Shown one piece after another: positions 47,474-55,861 of a DNA stretch of 64,000 nt. Numbering within the stretch: the stretch's first letter is position 1; every line of letters starts with the position of its first letter. The stretch is taken from positions 1 through 64,000 of the forward strand of contig JABAKE010000001.1 of assembly GCA_019779905.1 (NCBI GenBank), written 5' to 3'. A program made the position numbers and the translations under genes. A model generated the notes under the pieces. That model did not search any database. It was not told the origin of the DNA and was given only the letters and a program-made list of their open reading frames with translations. The stretch comes from Modestobacter lapidis. GTDB lineage: Bacteria > Actinomycetota > Actinomycetes > Mycobacteriales > Geodermatophilaceae.

Positions 47474-48252
47474 GCCTGACGGTCCGGGGCCTGGTGGCCG
47501 GGTACGGCCGGCTGTCGGTGCTGCACGGCGTCGACCTCGACGCAGCGGAAGGCCGGCTGGTCGCCGTCATCGGGGCCAACGGGGCCGGCAAGACGACGTT
47601 GCTGCGTGCGCTCTCCGGGCTGATCCCGGTCAGCGGGGGCACCGTCACGCTGGCCGGCGCCGACGTCACCGGGTACGGCCCCGAACGGCTGGCCCGGGCC
47701 GGGCTGGCCCACGTGCCGGAGAACCGGCTGGTGTTCCCGTCGCTCAGCGTCGAGGACAACCTGGTGCTCGGCGCGTACACCCGCCGGCGGAGACCGGCGG
47801 CCGAACGCGCCCACGCGCGCGACCGGGCGCTGGAGCTGTTCCCCCGGCTGCAGCCGCGCCTGCAGCAGGCCGCCGGAACGATGTCCGGCGGCGAGCAGCA
47901 GATGCTGGCCATCGCGCGGGGCCTGATGGCCCAGCCGCGGGTGCTGGTCCTCGACGAGCCCAGTGTCGGGCTCGCGCCGCGGCTGGTCGGCGAGATCTTC
48001 GCCGCGCTCGGCCGGCTCCGGGACGACGGGCTCACCCTCGTCGCCGTGGAGCAGAACGCCCGTGCCGCCTTCGCCGTGGCCGACCACGTGTACGTGATGG
48101 ACCGGGGGCGGGTGGTCCTCGACGGGGCTGCCGCGACGCTGGCAGCGGATCCGCGGGTCACCGCGGCCTTCCTCGGTGGCGGCGTCAGCGCCGACGGTGG
48201 GGGGAAACCGCCGCCGGCCACGGACACCGCGGCGGACGCCGGCCTCCGCTGA
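47470..48252 (+). CDS. ABC transporter ATP-binding protein, LivF type
   Basis: 260 aa from ATG 47470, overlapping the fused gene's stop (ATGA). Walker A GANGAGKTTLLRALSG, signature MSGGEQQMLAIARGLMAQPR, Walker B VLVLDEPSVGLAP, LivF-type EQNARAAFAVADHVYVMDRG. It completes the five-part importer as four genes. The last 30 residues are a Gly/Pro/Ala tail. Confidence 0.93.
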   Translation: MSLTVRGLVAGYGRLSVLHGVDLDAAEGRLVAVIGANGAGKTTLLRALSGLIPVSGGTVTLAGADVTGYGPERLARAGLAHVPENRLVFPSLSVEDNLVLGAYTRRRRPAAERAHARDRALELFPRLQPRLQQAAGTMSGGEQQMLAIARGLMAQPRVLVLDEPSVGLAPRLVGEIFAALGRLRDDGLTLVAVEQNARAAFAVADHVYVMDRGRVVLDGAAATLAADPRVTAAFLGGGVSADGGGKPPPATDTAADAGLR

Positions 48253-48257
48253 CGTCG

Positions 48258-48980
48258 TCAGCGGAGGCTCACGGCCACCTGGTCCGCCGCTGAGGACACC
48301 GCGGTACCGACGCGGACGGCGTCCACGCCCTCGTCCACGAACACCACCGCGAGGGCGGCGCGGGCCCCCCCGTCGGGGCCGCGCACCGGGGCAGCGATCG
48401 ACCGGATCCCCGGGATCACCTCACCGTGGGACGTCGCCCAGCCGGTCCGGCGGGCCTGCTGGAGGGAAGCCCGGTCGTCGGCGGCGGAGGGCTCGGGCAT
48501 CAGCAGGGCGAGCCCGGGCGCTCCCCGCCCGACCGGGTGCCGGGTGCCGGGCCGGTAGACCACGTGCGCCGCCGTGTCGTGCGGCTCCACGCTGACCACG
48601 GTCACCGCCTCGTTCCCGGCACGGACCACGAGGAAGGCGGTCATGCCCAGCTCCGCGACGAGCGCGTCCAGCCGGGGGAGTGCGGCCGTCTGCAAGTTGC
48701 CCCGCACGCCGCGCGCCAGTCCGGCCATGCCGAGGCCGAGCCGGTAGTGCCCCGCCACATCCCGGTCGACGAGCTGGTGGTCCTCCAGCGTGCGCAGCAG
48801 CCGGTAGGCGATCGAGCGGTGCAACCCCACCGCCTGGGCAACCGCCATGATCGGCTGGGCCGCGCCCACGGTGGCCAGGTGCTCCAGGATGCGGAGCCCG
48901 CGGTCCAGCGTCTGCGACTGCGGTGCGCCCGCGCCATCCGCTGCCGGCATCGCCGTCCTCTCCAGATCGTTGCCGGTCAC
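48258..48980 (-). CDS. IclR-family transcriptional regulator
   Basis: 240 aa from GTG 48980, which overlaps the hmgA stop (GTGA); an ATG at 48950 is an alternative start. Winged helix QTLDRGLRILEHLATVGAAQ, VGLHRSIAYRLLRTLEDHQL, then the effector-binding domain (VVYRPGTRHPVGRGAPGLAL, IRSIAAPV). IclR proteins often control homogentisate and other aromatic pathways. It is the gene after hmgA on the same strand and probably regulates hmgA and neighbours. The effector domain is somewhat shorter than the usual 250-270-aa proteins. Confidence 0.9.
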   Translation of the reverse strand: MTGNDLERTAMPAADGAGAPQSQTLDRGLRILEHLATVGAAQPIMAVAQAVGLHRSIAYRLLRTLEDHQLVDRDVAGHYRLGLGMAGLARGVRGNLQTAALPRLDALVAELGMTAFLVVRAGNEAVTVVSVEPHDTAAHVVYRPGTRHPVGRGAPGLALLMPEPSAADDRASLQQARRTGWATSHGEVIPGIRSIAAPVRGPDGGARAALAVVFVDEGVDAVRVGTAVSSAADQVAVSLR

Positions 48981-50203
48981 CCTAGAGGGGGTGGCGGTGC
49001 CGCCGTGGGGCCCCGGCCGGACCAGGACCAGGCGTACGTGCCGTCGTCGGAGGCGGTGCCGGCCTCGCCCAGGCCCAGCGGGTGGAAGGTGTCGACCATG
49101 ACGGCGGTCTCGTCGAAGTACTCCGCGCCCAGGGAGCGCTCGACCGCGCCGGGCTGCGGGCCGTGGGAGTGCCCGCCCGGGTGCAGGGAGATCGAGCCCC
49201 GCCCGATGCCCGACCCCTTGCGGGCCTCGTAGTCGCCGTCGACGTAGAACATCACCTCGTCGGAGTCGACGTTGGAGTGGTAGTAGGGCACCGGCACCGC
49301 CAGCGGGTGGTAGTCGACCTTGCGCGGCACGAAGTTGCAGATCACGAAGTTCTGCCCCTCGAACACCTGGTGCACCGGCGGAGGCTGGTGCACCCGGCCG
49401 GTGATCGGCTCGAAGTCGGCGATGTTGAACGCGTAGGGGTACAGGCAGCCGTCCCAGCCCACGACGTCGAAGGGGTGCTCGGGTACGACGTGCACGGTGC
49501 CGGCCAGCCCACCGGGCCCGTCGCCGCGGTGCTTGACGTAGACCTCGACGTCGCTGCCCTCGACGGTCAGCGGCTCGACCGGCCCCCGCAGGTCCCGCTC
49601 GCAGTACGGGGCGTGCTCGAGGAACTGGCCGTACCTGGACAGGTATCGCTTGGGTGGCGCGATGTGGGAGCCGGCCTCGATCACGTAGGTGCGCAGCGGC
49701 TCGCCGCCGGTGGGCACCCAGCGGTGGGTGGTGGCCCGCGGGATGACCACGTAGTCACCCTGCCCGACCTCGAGCACGCCGAACACGGTCTCCACCGTCG
49801 CCGTCCCGCGCTCGACGTAGACGCACTCGTCGCCGGTGGCGTTGCGGTAGTACGGGCTGGTCAGGGCCGAGACGGCGTAGGAGATCCGCACGTCGGCGTT
49901 GCCCAGCACCAGCCGCCGGCCGCACACCGGGTCGACGGCCTTGGGCTCCTCGCCGGGGAACAGGTCGTGCAGCTTCAGGTGCCGGGGCACCAGCGGGGTG
50001 TTCGCCCGGACGGTCTGGTCGGGCAGGTCCCAGGGGCGGGCGTCGACCAGCGACGAGGGGATGCCGGCGTGGTAGAGCAGCGAGGAGTCCGAGGAGAAGC
50101 CCTCCTCGCCCATCAACTCCTCCGAGTACAGGCCGCCGTCGGAACGGCGGTGCTGGGTGTGCCGCTTCGGCGGGATGCTGCCCACCTGTCGGTAGAACGC
50201 CAT
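48977..50203 (-). CDS. hmgA: Homogentisate 1,2-dioxygenase
   Basis: 408 aa from ATG 50203, behind GAGGAGG. Converts homogentisate to maleylacetoacetate. Signature parts: GVLEVGQGDYVVIPRATTHR, PHFDVV-type HPFDVVGWDGCLYPYAFNIA, YYHSNVDSDEVMFYVDGDYE (iron-binding His/Glu region), SLHPGGHSHGPQPGAVERSL. Slightly shorter than the 430-440-aa proteobacterial enzymes, as in other actinobacteria. Maleylacetoacetate isomerase and fumarylacetoacetase are not in the window. Confidence 0.94.
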   Translation of the reverse strand: MAFYRQVGSIPPKRHTQHRRSDGGLYSEELMGEEGFSSDSSLLYHAGIPSSLVDARPWDLPDQTVRANTPLVPRHLKLHDLFPGEEPKAVDPVCGRRLVLGNADVRISYAVSALTSPYYRNATGDECVYVERGTATVETVFGVLEVGQGDYVVIPRATTHRWVPTGGEPLRTYVIEAGSHIAPPKRYLSRYGQFLEHAPYCERDLRGPVEPLTVEGSDVEVYVKHRGDGPGGLAGTVHVVPEHPFDVVGWDGCLYPYAFNIADFEPITGRVHQPPPVHQVFEGQNFVICNFVPRKVDYHPLAVPVPYYHSNVDSDEVMFYVDGDYEARKGSGIGRGSISLHPGGHSHGPQPGAVERSLGAEYFDETAVMVDTFHPLGLGEAGTASDDGTYAWSWSGRGPTAAPPPPLG

Positions 50204-50224
50204 CGGAACTCCTCCTCGGGGCCT

Positions 50225-50280
50225 TTCGGGCTCAAGCACCGTGCTTCTTCGGGCTCAAGCACCGTGCTTTTTCGGGCTAA
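50225..50280. repeat. Tandem 23-bp repeats with palindromic core upstream of hmgA
   Basis: The unit TTCGGGCTCAAGCACCGTGC plus TT occurs at 50225-50246 and 50248-50269, with a third, partial copy from 50271 (TTCGGGCTAAAGCG). Each full unit contains the palindrome AAGCAC-C-GTGCTT. It fills most of the 73-base gap between the FAD hydroxylase stop and hmgA, so it may be a double operator (for the IclR protein) or a terminator pair. Confidence 0.75.
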
Positions 50281-51881
50281 AGCGCGGGGACGGGGGCTGG
50301 GACGGGGCGGGCGAGCGCCCGGGCGACCGCGGGTGCCACGTCATCGGCCCGGGTGAGCACGGCGGCGATGTGGGCGTCGGGGCGGAGCACCCACAGCTCG
50401 TCGGGGCGGGCGCCCAGCGCCTCGCGCAGGGTGGGACCGTCGTCGAGGTCGCTGATCCGGTGGACGGCGACCGGAGCGCCGAGCGGCCCGGGCAGCGCCG
50501 GGAGCGCGGCGTCGTCCCCGACCAGCACGGTGATCCCCTCGCGGGCCAGCTGCCGGAGCCGGACGACGTCCGGCCGGCCGGGCACGGTGACCGGGCAGTC
50601 GGGCACGAGCACGCCCGGCGCGGGGGCCGGCACGTCGCCCCGGGGCGGTCGCCCGGGGAAGGGGCGGCGCCCGTCGGGCGTGGTCAGCGGGGAGTCCACG
50701 TACCAGAACGGCTCGGCCAGCCGCCCGGAGTCGACCTGCGCCCGGGCGTCGGGGTCGGTGGCGGCCCGCGCCAGGACGTCGCGGCGGTGGCGGGCCTCCT
50801 CGTCGGTGCCCGGGACGAGGAAACGCATGGTCGCCGCGGTCACCTCGAGGTTCTCGACCGCCGCGGCGTGCCGCTCGTCGGAGTAGCTGTCCAGCAGCGC
50901 TTCCGGTGCCCAGCCGTGCAGCACGAAGGCGATCTTCCAGGCAGCGTTCTCCGCGTCCAGGACACCGGAGTTCAGCCCCCGGGCGCCGAACGGGGAGACC
51001 AGGTGGGCGGCGTCGCCGGCGACGAGCACTCGACCCACGCGCATCCGGTCCACGATCCGGGAGGAGAACCGGTACACCGACCTCCAGGCGACCTCGTAGT
51101 GGCGGTCGCCGATCACCTGCCGGATCCGCCGGTCCAGCCCACCCGAGGACTCCTCGGCGGCGAGGTCGAAGTCCGGCGGGACCTGCCAGTCGATGCGGAA
51201 GGTGGAGTCGGGGCACGGATGGATGAGCACCTGCCGGCCCGGGTTCCACTCCGGGTCGAAGTAGAAGCGCCGCTCGGTCTCCCAGCCCGGGAGGTCGGTG
51301 CGGATGTCGCAGATCAGGAACTGGTCGCCGAAGGTCTGGCCCTCGAAGGTCAGCCCGAACGCGGTCCGCAGGGCGTCGGCGCGGGCGCCGGGCGCGGCCA
51401 CCACGTACGACGCCTGGACGACGACGTCGCCGGTGGCGGTCGTGCAGCGCACGCGGACGCCGGCGTCGTCCTGCTCGATACCGGTCACCCGGTGGCCCCA
51501 GCGCACGTCGATGAGCGGCTGCCCGGCGATCCGCTGGTCCAGCAGTTCCTCGGTCACGCACTGGGAGATGTTCACGAACGGCGGGAAGGGTGACCGGCCG
51601 CGGTCGGCGAAGGAGAAGCTGAAGACCTCGGAGTCGCGGTGGAAGGTCCGGGCGGTGGTCCAGGTGACGCCCCGGCGGGCCACCTCGGCACCCACCCCGA
51701 CGGAGTCCCAGACGTCGAGGACGTCACGTTGCTGGCAGATCGCCTTGCTGCCGACCGGATCCCGGACCGGCCGGCCGTCGAGGACGACGACCCGCAGCCC
51801 CCAGCGGGCCAGCAGCAGGGCCGCGGTCTGACCGACCGGGCCGCAGCCCAGCACGACCACCGGGCTGTCGGAGGTGGCCAT
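50277..51881 (-). CDS. FAD-dependent aromatic hydroxylase (MhpA/PheA-TfdB family)
   Basis: 534 aa. FAD motif VVVLGCGPVGQTAALLLARW, DG motif YVVAAPGARADALRTAFGLT and second FAD motif GRVLVAGDAAHLVSPFGARG define group A flavoprotein hydroxylases; the C-terminal thioredoxin-like domain (400-530) is as in MhpA and phenol hydroxylases. It is upstream of hmgA and downstream of a metallo-hydrolase gene in one minus-strand series. A 3-hydroxyphenyl-acid substrate leading to a homogentisate- or gentisate-type product is plausible but not shown. Confidence 0.85.
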   Translation of the reverse strand: MATSDSPVVVLGCGPVGQTAALLLARWGLRVVVLDGRPVRDPVGSKAICQQRDVLDVWDSVGVGAEVARRGVTWTTARTFHRDSEVFSFSFADRGRSPFPPFVNISQCVTEELLDQRIAGQPLIDVRWGHRVTGIEQDDAGVRVRCTTATGDVVVQASYVVAAPGARADALRTAFGLTFEGQTFGDQFLICDIRTDLPGWETERRFYFDPEWNPGRQVLIHPCPDSTFRIDWQVPPDFDLAAEESSGGLDRRIRQVIGDRHYEVAWRSVYRFSSRIVDRMRVGRVLVAGDAAHLVSPFGARGLNSGVLDAENAAWKIAFVLHGWAPEALLDSYSDERHAAAVENLEVTAATMRFLVPGTDEEARHRRDVLARAATDPDARAQVDSGRLAEPFWYVDSPLTTPDGRRPFPGRPPRGDVPAPAPGVLVPDCPVTVPGRPDVVRLRQLAREGITVLVGDDAALPALPGPLGAPVAVHRISDLDDGPTLREALGARPDELWVLRPDAHIAAVLTRADDVAPAVARALARPVPAPVPAL

Positions 51882-51888
51882 CGCCGGC

Positions 51889-52851
51889 TCAGCCCTGCAG
51901 CTCGTCCCAGACCTGGCGATCCCGGGCAGCGGTCCAGATCACCGGGCGTTCGATGCCGCTGAACTCGTCCCACAGCCGCTGGACGTCGAAGGGCAGGCAG
52001 TGCTCGAAGATCGGCCAGGAGCCGAACTTCGGGGCGAGCGCCGCGTGGGTGGCCTCGAAGGCCTCCTTCAGCGTGCCGCCGGCGCGGTGCGCGGTGCCGA
52101 CGGTGTCCTGCATGGTCGTCAGGAAGGCGCGGGTCTGCTCGATGGCGGCGTCCACCTCCGCGCGGCCGCGGGCGATCGCACCGCGGCCACCGATGAGCTG
52201 CTCCGCGCCGAGGGCCTTGATCCGGTCCAGGGTGCCGGTGGCCCAGTCGAAGTGGAAGGCGTCGCCGGTGTAGAGCGCGGCCTGGGACTCGACCAGGTCA
52301 CCGGCGAACAGCACCTTCGGCTCGGGCAGCCAGGCCACGATGTCGCCCTCGGTGTGCCCGCGGCCGAGGAACTGCAGCACGAGCTCGCCCCGGTTCCCGC
52401 CGAGCGAGATGGTCAGCTCGTCCCGGAAGGTCACCGTCGGCCAGGTGAGACCGGGGATGGAGTCGGGCTCCTCGAACAGCCGCGGCATGCGGCCGTACTC
52501 GCTCTCCCAGTCCTGCTGGCCGCGTTCCTCGATGAGGTGCCTGGTCTGCGCCGAGCTGACGATCACCTCGGCGTCGAAGGCGCTCGCACCCAGCACCCGG
52601 ACGGCGTGGTAGTGGCTGAGCACCAGGTAGCGGACCGGCTTGTCGGTGTGCTCGCGGAGCCGGGCGAGCCAGCGGCGGGCGGCGACCGGGGTGGCCAGGG
52701 CCTCGAAGCAGACCAGGAAGTCCTCGCCCTCGATCGCCCCGAGGTTCGGGTCGCCCTCCGCGGTCAGGGCGTACACGCCGTCGGCCAGGACCTCGAGGGT
52801 CTGCTCCTTGGGCCCCAGGTCGGCCGACGACGCGAAGGGCTTGGCTGCCAT
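51889..52851 (-). CDS. MBL-fold metallo-hydrolase with altered metal motif
   Basis: 320 aa. The first metal motif reads LSHYHAVRVLGAS: His80 and His82 are there but the usual Asp-His of HxHxDH is replaced by Val-Arg (Arg85). Later ligands His166 (GRGHTEGD) and Asp185 (FAGDLVE) are in place. So it may bind one metal or work non-canonically; related proteins next to aromatic hydroxylases share this HYHAVR form by my recollection. It precedes the FAD hydroxylase gene by 7 bases and probably acts in the same pathway (thioester or lactone hydrolysis is a guess). Confidence 0.78.
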   Translation of the reverse strand: MAAKPFASSADLGPKEQTLEVLADGVYALTAEGDPNLGAIEGEDFLVCFEALATPVAARRWLARLREHTDKPVRYLVLSHYHAVRVLGASAFDAEVIVSSAQTRHLIEERGQQDWESEYGRMPRLFEEPDSIPGLTWPTVTFRDELTISLGGNRGELVLQFLGRGHTEGDIVAWLPEPKVLFAGDLVESQAALYTGDAFHFDWATGTLDRIKALGAEQLIGGRGAIARGRAEVDAAIEQTRAFLTTMQDTVGTAHRAGGTLKEAFEATHAALAPKFGSWPIFEHCLPFDVQRLWDEFSGIERPVIWTAARDRQVWDELQG

Positions 52852-52995
52852 GCGAGATCTCCCGTCAGCTGCGCCCGACCAGCGCTGTTCGATAAGCGGA
52901 GTGGGCGCTCACCTACCGGATCGACCCTACGGTGGTGTGCCGGCCGTCACAAGGGCGCAGCGCGGGAACCGCCGCGGCTCCGACGTCCGCGGCCG

Positions 52996-54219
52996 TCAGA
53001 GCTCGTCGAGGAACCGCTCGACGGCGGTCAGCAGCGCCACCGGTGTCTCGAACATGGCGTAGTGCCCGGCGTTGGCCAGCACCTCCAGCGCGGCGTTCGG
53101 GTACTGCCGGAGGAACGTCTGCTCCATCACCGCCGCGCCCAGCGCCGGGTCGTGCTCGCCCACGAGCACCCGGACCGGGACGGGGTTGCCCTGCACCTGG
53201 TCGGAGAAGTCGGTCCTGGCCCACGCGTCCAGGTAGGCGCCGAACGCGACCGGATCGGACTGGTCGAAGGAGAACTGCACCATGCGGTCGAGCCACGTGC
53301 TGCTGAGCCGCCCACCGGTGGTCATGTCGATGATCGCGTAGCGGGCTTCCCGCTTCTCCGCGGCGCCGCTGAAGAGCTGGTCCGCCTGCTCGTCGAGGGG
53401 CACCCCGGTGGACGGGACCGGGCTGATCCCGATCAGTCCGCGCACCCGGTCGCCGGCGTCGAGCAGGACGCGCTGCATTGCCGTGCCACCCATCGAGTGG
53501 CCCAGCACGGCGAAGGAGGTCCAGCCCAGCGCGTCGACGGCGCCCAGGGCGTCCGCCGAGATCTCGGCGAGGGTGTGCTCGCCGGCCTCGCCGCGGCGCG
53601 CGCCGTACCCGCGGTAGTCCAGGAAGAGGTAGCTGTACCGGTCCTCGTCGACGAGGTCCGCGAACGGTCCCCAGCCGGTCGCGGACCCGAACCAGCCGGG
53701 CAACGCCAGGACCTTCCGCGGGCCGTTGCCGATGACGAGGGGTTCGTAGGCCATGGCGGCAGTGTCCTGGCCGGCGGGGCGGTCGGACAAGGGTGTCGCG
53801 GACCCGACCCGGGGGGTGCTCGCGCGCGCCGGCCCGCCGATCCGGGCCTGCAGCGCCTCCTCGGCCAGGACGGTCTGGACGGTCGTGCCGCGGCCGAGCT
53901 CCCGGCCCCCGGCATCGACGGCGCGGCACGCGCAGGTGAGCCGGTTCCCGCGCAGCTCCACGCACCGGGCCGTCACCCGGACGGCGTCGCCCACCCGGCT
54001 CGGCGCCAGGTGCTCGACCGACACCGACCGCCCGATACCGGCCTCACCCGGCTCGAGGTGCCGCAGCAGCAGCTTCCGCCCGGCCTCCTCGAAGTGCTTG
54101 GCCATCGAGTACGTCGCGTACACCGGGTGCACGGGCCCGAGCTCGTCGAACCGGACGGTCATCTCCGGCGTCACCACGACGTCCAGCGCCGCGGCCGCTC
54201 CGACCGGGACGGGGATCAC
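52996..54219 (-). CDS. Hotdog thioesterase fused to alpha/beta hydrolase, end of the paa operon
   Basis: 407 aa. Residues about 10-125 form a FlK-like hotdog thioesterase (VTPEMTVRFDELGPVHPVYA, SVSVEHLAPSRVGDAVRVTA); 126-155 is a linker; from Met156 an alpha/beta hydrolase with oxyanion-type LPGWFGSATGWGPFADLV, nucleophile Ser242 in GHSMGG, acid in GEHDPALGA and His in NAGHYAMFE. The second half could also start separately at Met156 (53754) but has no clear ribosome site. It follows paaE by 17 bases. A thioesterase here would rescue dead-end CoA esters of phenylacetate breakdown, a role known for PaaI/PaaY; the fusion is unusual. Confidence 0.82.
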   Translation of the reverse strand: MIPVPVGAAAALDVVVTPEMTVRFDELGPVHPVYATYSMAKHFEEAGRKLLLRHLEPGEAGIGRSVSVEHLAPSRVGDAVRVTARCVELRGNRLTCACRAVDAGGRELGRGTTVQTVLAEEALQARIGGPARASTPRVGSATPLSDRPAGQDTAAMAYEPLVIGNGPRKVLALPGWFGSATGWGPFADLVDEDRYSYLFLDYRGYGARRGEAGEHTLAEISADALGAVDALGWTSFAVLGHSMGGTAMQRVLLDAGDRVRGLIGISPVPSTGVPLDEQADQLFSGAAEKREARYAIIDMTTGGRLSSTWLDRMVQFSFDQSDPVAFGAYLDAWARTDFSDQVQGNPVPVRVLVGEHDPALGAAVMEQTFLRQYPNAALEVLANAGHYAMFETPVALLTAVERFLDEL

Positions 54220-54235
54220 GACGGCAGCCGCGCCG

Positions 54236-55330
54236 TCAGGCGTCGTAGTCGACGGTGAGGGCGTCGGACACCGGGAGGCTCTGGCAGGTGAGCACGTACC
54301 CCGCCTCGACCTCCGCGGCCTCGAGGGCGTAGTTGCGGCGCATCCGCACCTCGCCCTCGGTGACCCGGGCCCGGCAGGTGCCGCAGACCCCGCCCTTGCA
54401 GGCGAACGGCAGGTCGCCGCGGACCTGCTGCGCCGAGTCCAGGACCGGCACGTCCCGGGCCAGGGACAGGGTGGTCGAGCGCCCGTCGAGGACGACGGTC
54501 ACCTGGCTGCTCGGGCCCGCGACGGTCTCCTCGTCGCCGCGGACCGGCTCCGGGGGGACGTCGTCGACGTAGAACAGCTCCTGGTGCACCCGCCCGGCGG
54601 GGACGTCGAGCTCGGCCAGCAGCGCGCGGGCGTCGTCGACCATGCCGTGCGGGCCGCACAGCCACCAGTGGTCGACCTGCTCGACGTCGACCAGGTTGCC
54701 GACCAGGGTGCGCAGCCGGGCGCCGTCCAGCCGGCCGGAGGTCAGCTCGGTGTCGCGGGGCTCACGGGAGAGCACGTGGACCAGTTGCAGACGGGGGCCG
54801 TGGCGGTCCTTCAGGTCGGCCAGCTCGTCGGCGAACATGACCGTGTTGGTGCGCCGGTTGCCGTAGAAGACGGTGACGGTGGACGTCCCGTCGCGCAGCA
54901 CGGTGCCGGCCAGCGACAGCGCCGGCGTGATGCCCGAGCCGGCGACGACGAAGACGTGGTCGCCGGGGCTGCCCAGGTCGGCGGTGAAGGTGCCCGAGGG
55001 CGGCAGCACGTCGATGGTGTCGCCGGGCCGCACGTCGTGCACCAGGTAGGAGGAGAAGAACCCGCCGGGGACCTCCCGGACGCCGACGCGGGGCGGGTCC
55101 CCCATGGGTGCGCAGATGGAGTAGGAGCGGCGCTCGTCGCGGTCGCCGTCCACCCGCCGCAGGGTGAGTGCCTGGCCGGGCTGGAACCGGTAGTCCTCGG
55201 TGAGCTCCGCGGGGACGTCGAAGGTGACGGCGACGGCGTCGTCGGTCAGGTGCTCGACGCTGGCCACCCGCAGCGGGTGGAACTGCGGCCGGCGCCGGGG
55301 AGCGACGGGTGGGGCCTCGGCGCTGGTCAC
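54236..55330 (-). CDS. paaE: 1,2-Phenylacetyl-CoA epoxidase reductase subunit PaaE
   Basis: 364 aa from GTG 55330. FAD/NAD(P)-binding ferredoxin reductase part (RSYSICAPMGDPPRVGVREV, GGFFSSYLVHDVRPGDTI, VFVVAGSGITPALSLAGTVL) and C-terminal plant-type 2Fe-2S domain (CKGGVCGTCRARVTEG with the distal Cys in LTCQS). It passes electrons from NADPH to the PaaA di-iron centre. Fourth-from-start position in paaABCDE; 4 bases after paaD. Confidence 0.94.
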   Translation of the reverse strand: MTSAEAPPVAPRRRPQFHPLRVASVEHLTDDAVAVTFDVPAELTEDYRFQPGQALTLRRVDGDRDERRSYSICAPMGDPPRVGVREVPGGFFSSYLVHDVRPGDTIDVLPPSGTFTADLGSPGDHVFVVAGSGITPALSLAGTVLRDGTSTVTVFYGNRRTNTVMFADELADLKDRHGPRLQLVHVLSREPRDTELTSGRLDGARLRTLVGNLVDVEQVDHWWLCGPHGMVDDARALLAELDVPAGRVHQELFYVDDVPPEPVRGDEETVAGPSSQVTVVLDGRSTTLSLARDVPVLDSAQQVRGDLPFACKGGVCGTCRARVTEGEVRMRRNYALEAAEVEAGYVLTCQSLPVSDALTVDYDA

Positions 55331-55334
55331 GGGG

Positions 55335-55811
55335 TCAGATCTCCTTGACGTGCTCGAACGGCTCGCCGCAGGCGCGGCACCGGCGCAGGGCCTTGCAGGC
55401 GGTGGCACCGAACTCGCTCTGCTCCACCGTGTCGGGCGAGCCGCACAGCGGGCAGGCGGCGGTGCGCCGGGAGGGGCCCAGCTGCAGCGGGACCGGGCCC
55501 GGCGTGCGCACCGGAGCCCGGCCGGGCGGGGCGATGCCGCTGGCCGCGAGCTTCCGGCGGCCCTCCTCGCTGATCCAGTCGGTGCTCCAGGCGGGGGCGA
55601 GGACGGTGCGGACGTCGACCTCGGGGAATCCCGCGCGGTGTAGCGCACGGACCAGGTCGGCGCGCATGACGCCCATCGCCGGGCAGCCGGAGTAGGTCGG
55701 GGTGATCTCGACGACGACGGTGCCGTCCTCGACCCGAACGTTCCGCAGCACCCCGAGGTCGGCGAGGGTGAGCGTCGGCAGCTCGGGGTCGGTGACCGTC
55801 TCGGCCACCAC
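55335..55811 (-). CDS. paaD: Phenylacetyl-CoA epoxygenase maturation protein PaaD
   Basis: 158 aa from tandem GTG codons at 55811/55808 behind GGAGGG. MIP18-like domain (LTLADLGVLRNVRVEDGTVV, TYSGCPAMGVMRADL) and C-terminal zinc finger CPLCGSPDTVEQSEFGATAC with CRACGEPFEHVKEI, the PaaD/PaaJ signature. It assists metal or FeS maturation of the epoxidase. The same frame is open farther upstream through the palindrome at 55823-55850, which is non-coding. Confidence 0.93.
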   Translation of the reverse strand: MVAETVTDPELPTLTLADLGVLRNVRVEDGTVVVEITPTYSGCPAMGVMRADLVRALHRAGFPEVDVRTVLAPAWSTDWISEEGRRKLAASGIAPPGRAPVRTPGPVPLQLGPSRRTAACPLCGSPDTVEQSEFGATACKALRRCRACGEPFEHVKEI

Positions 55812-55822
55812 CCGCGCCCTCC

Positions 55823-55850
55823 CGGGGCCAAAGTCGCGACTTTGGCCCCG
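55823..55850. repeat. Perfect 28-bp palindrome between paaC and paaD (family copy 1)
   Basis: The core is CCAAAGTCGCGACTTTGG, extended on each side by CGGGG/CCCCG. It lies 12 bases before the paaD start, and a near-identical palindrome occurs at 59614-59637. It is probably a transcription terminator/attenuator or a dispersed REP-like element. Confidence 0.85.
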
Positions 55851-55861
55851 TGCGGGGGCCC

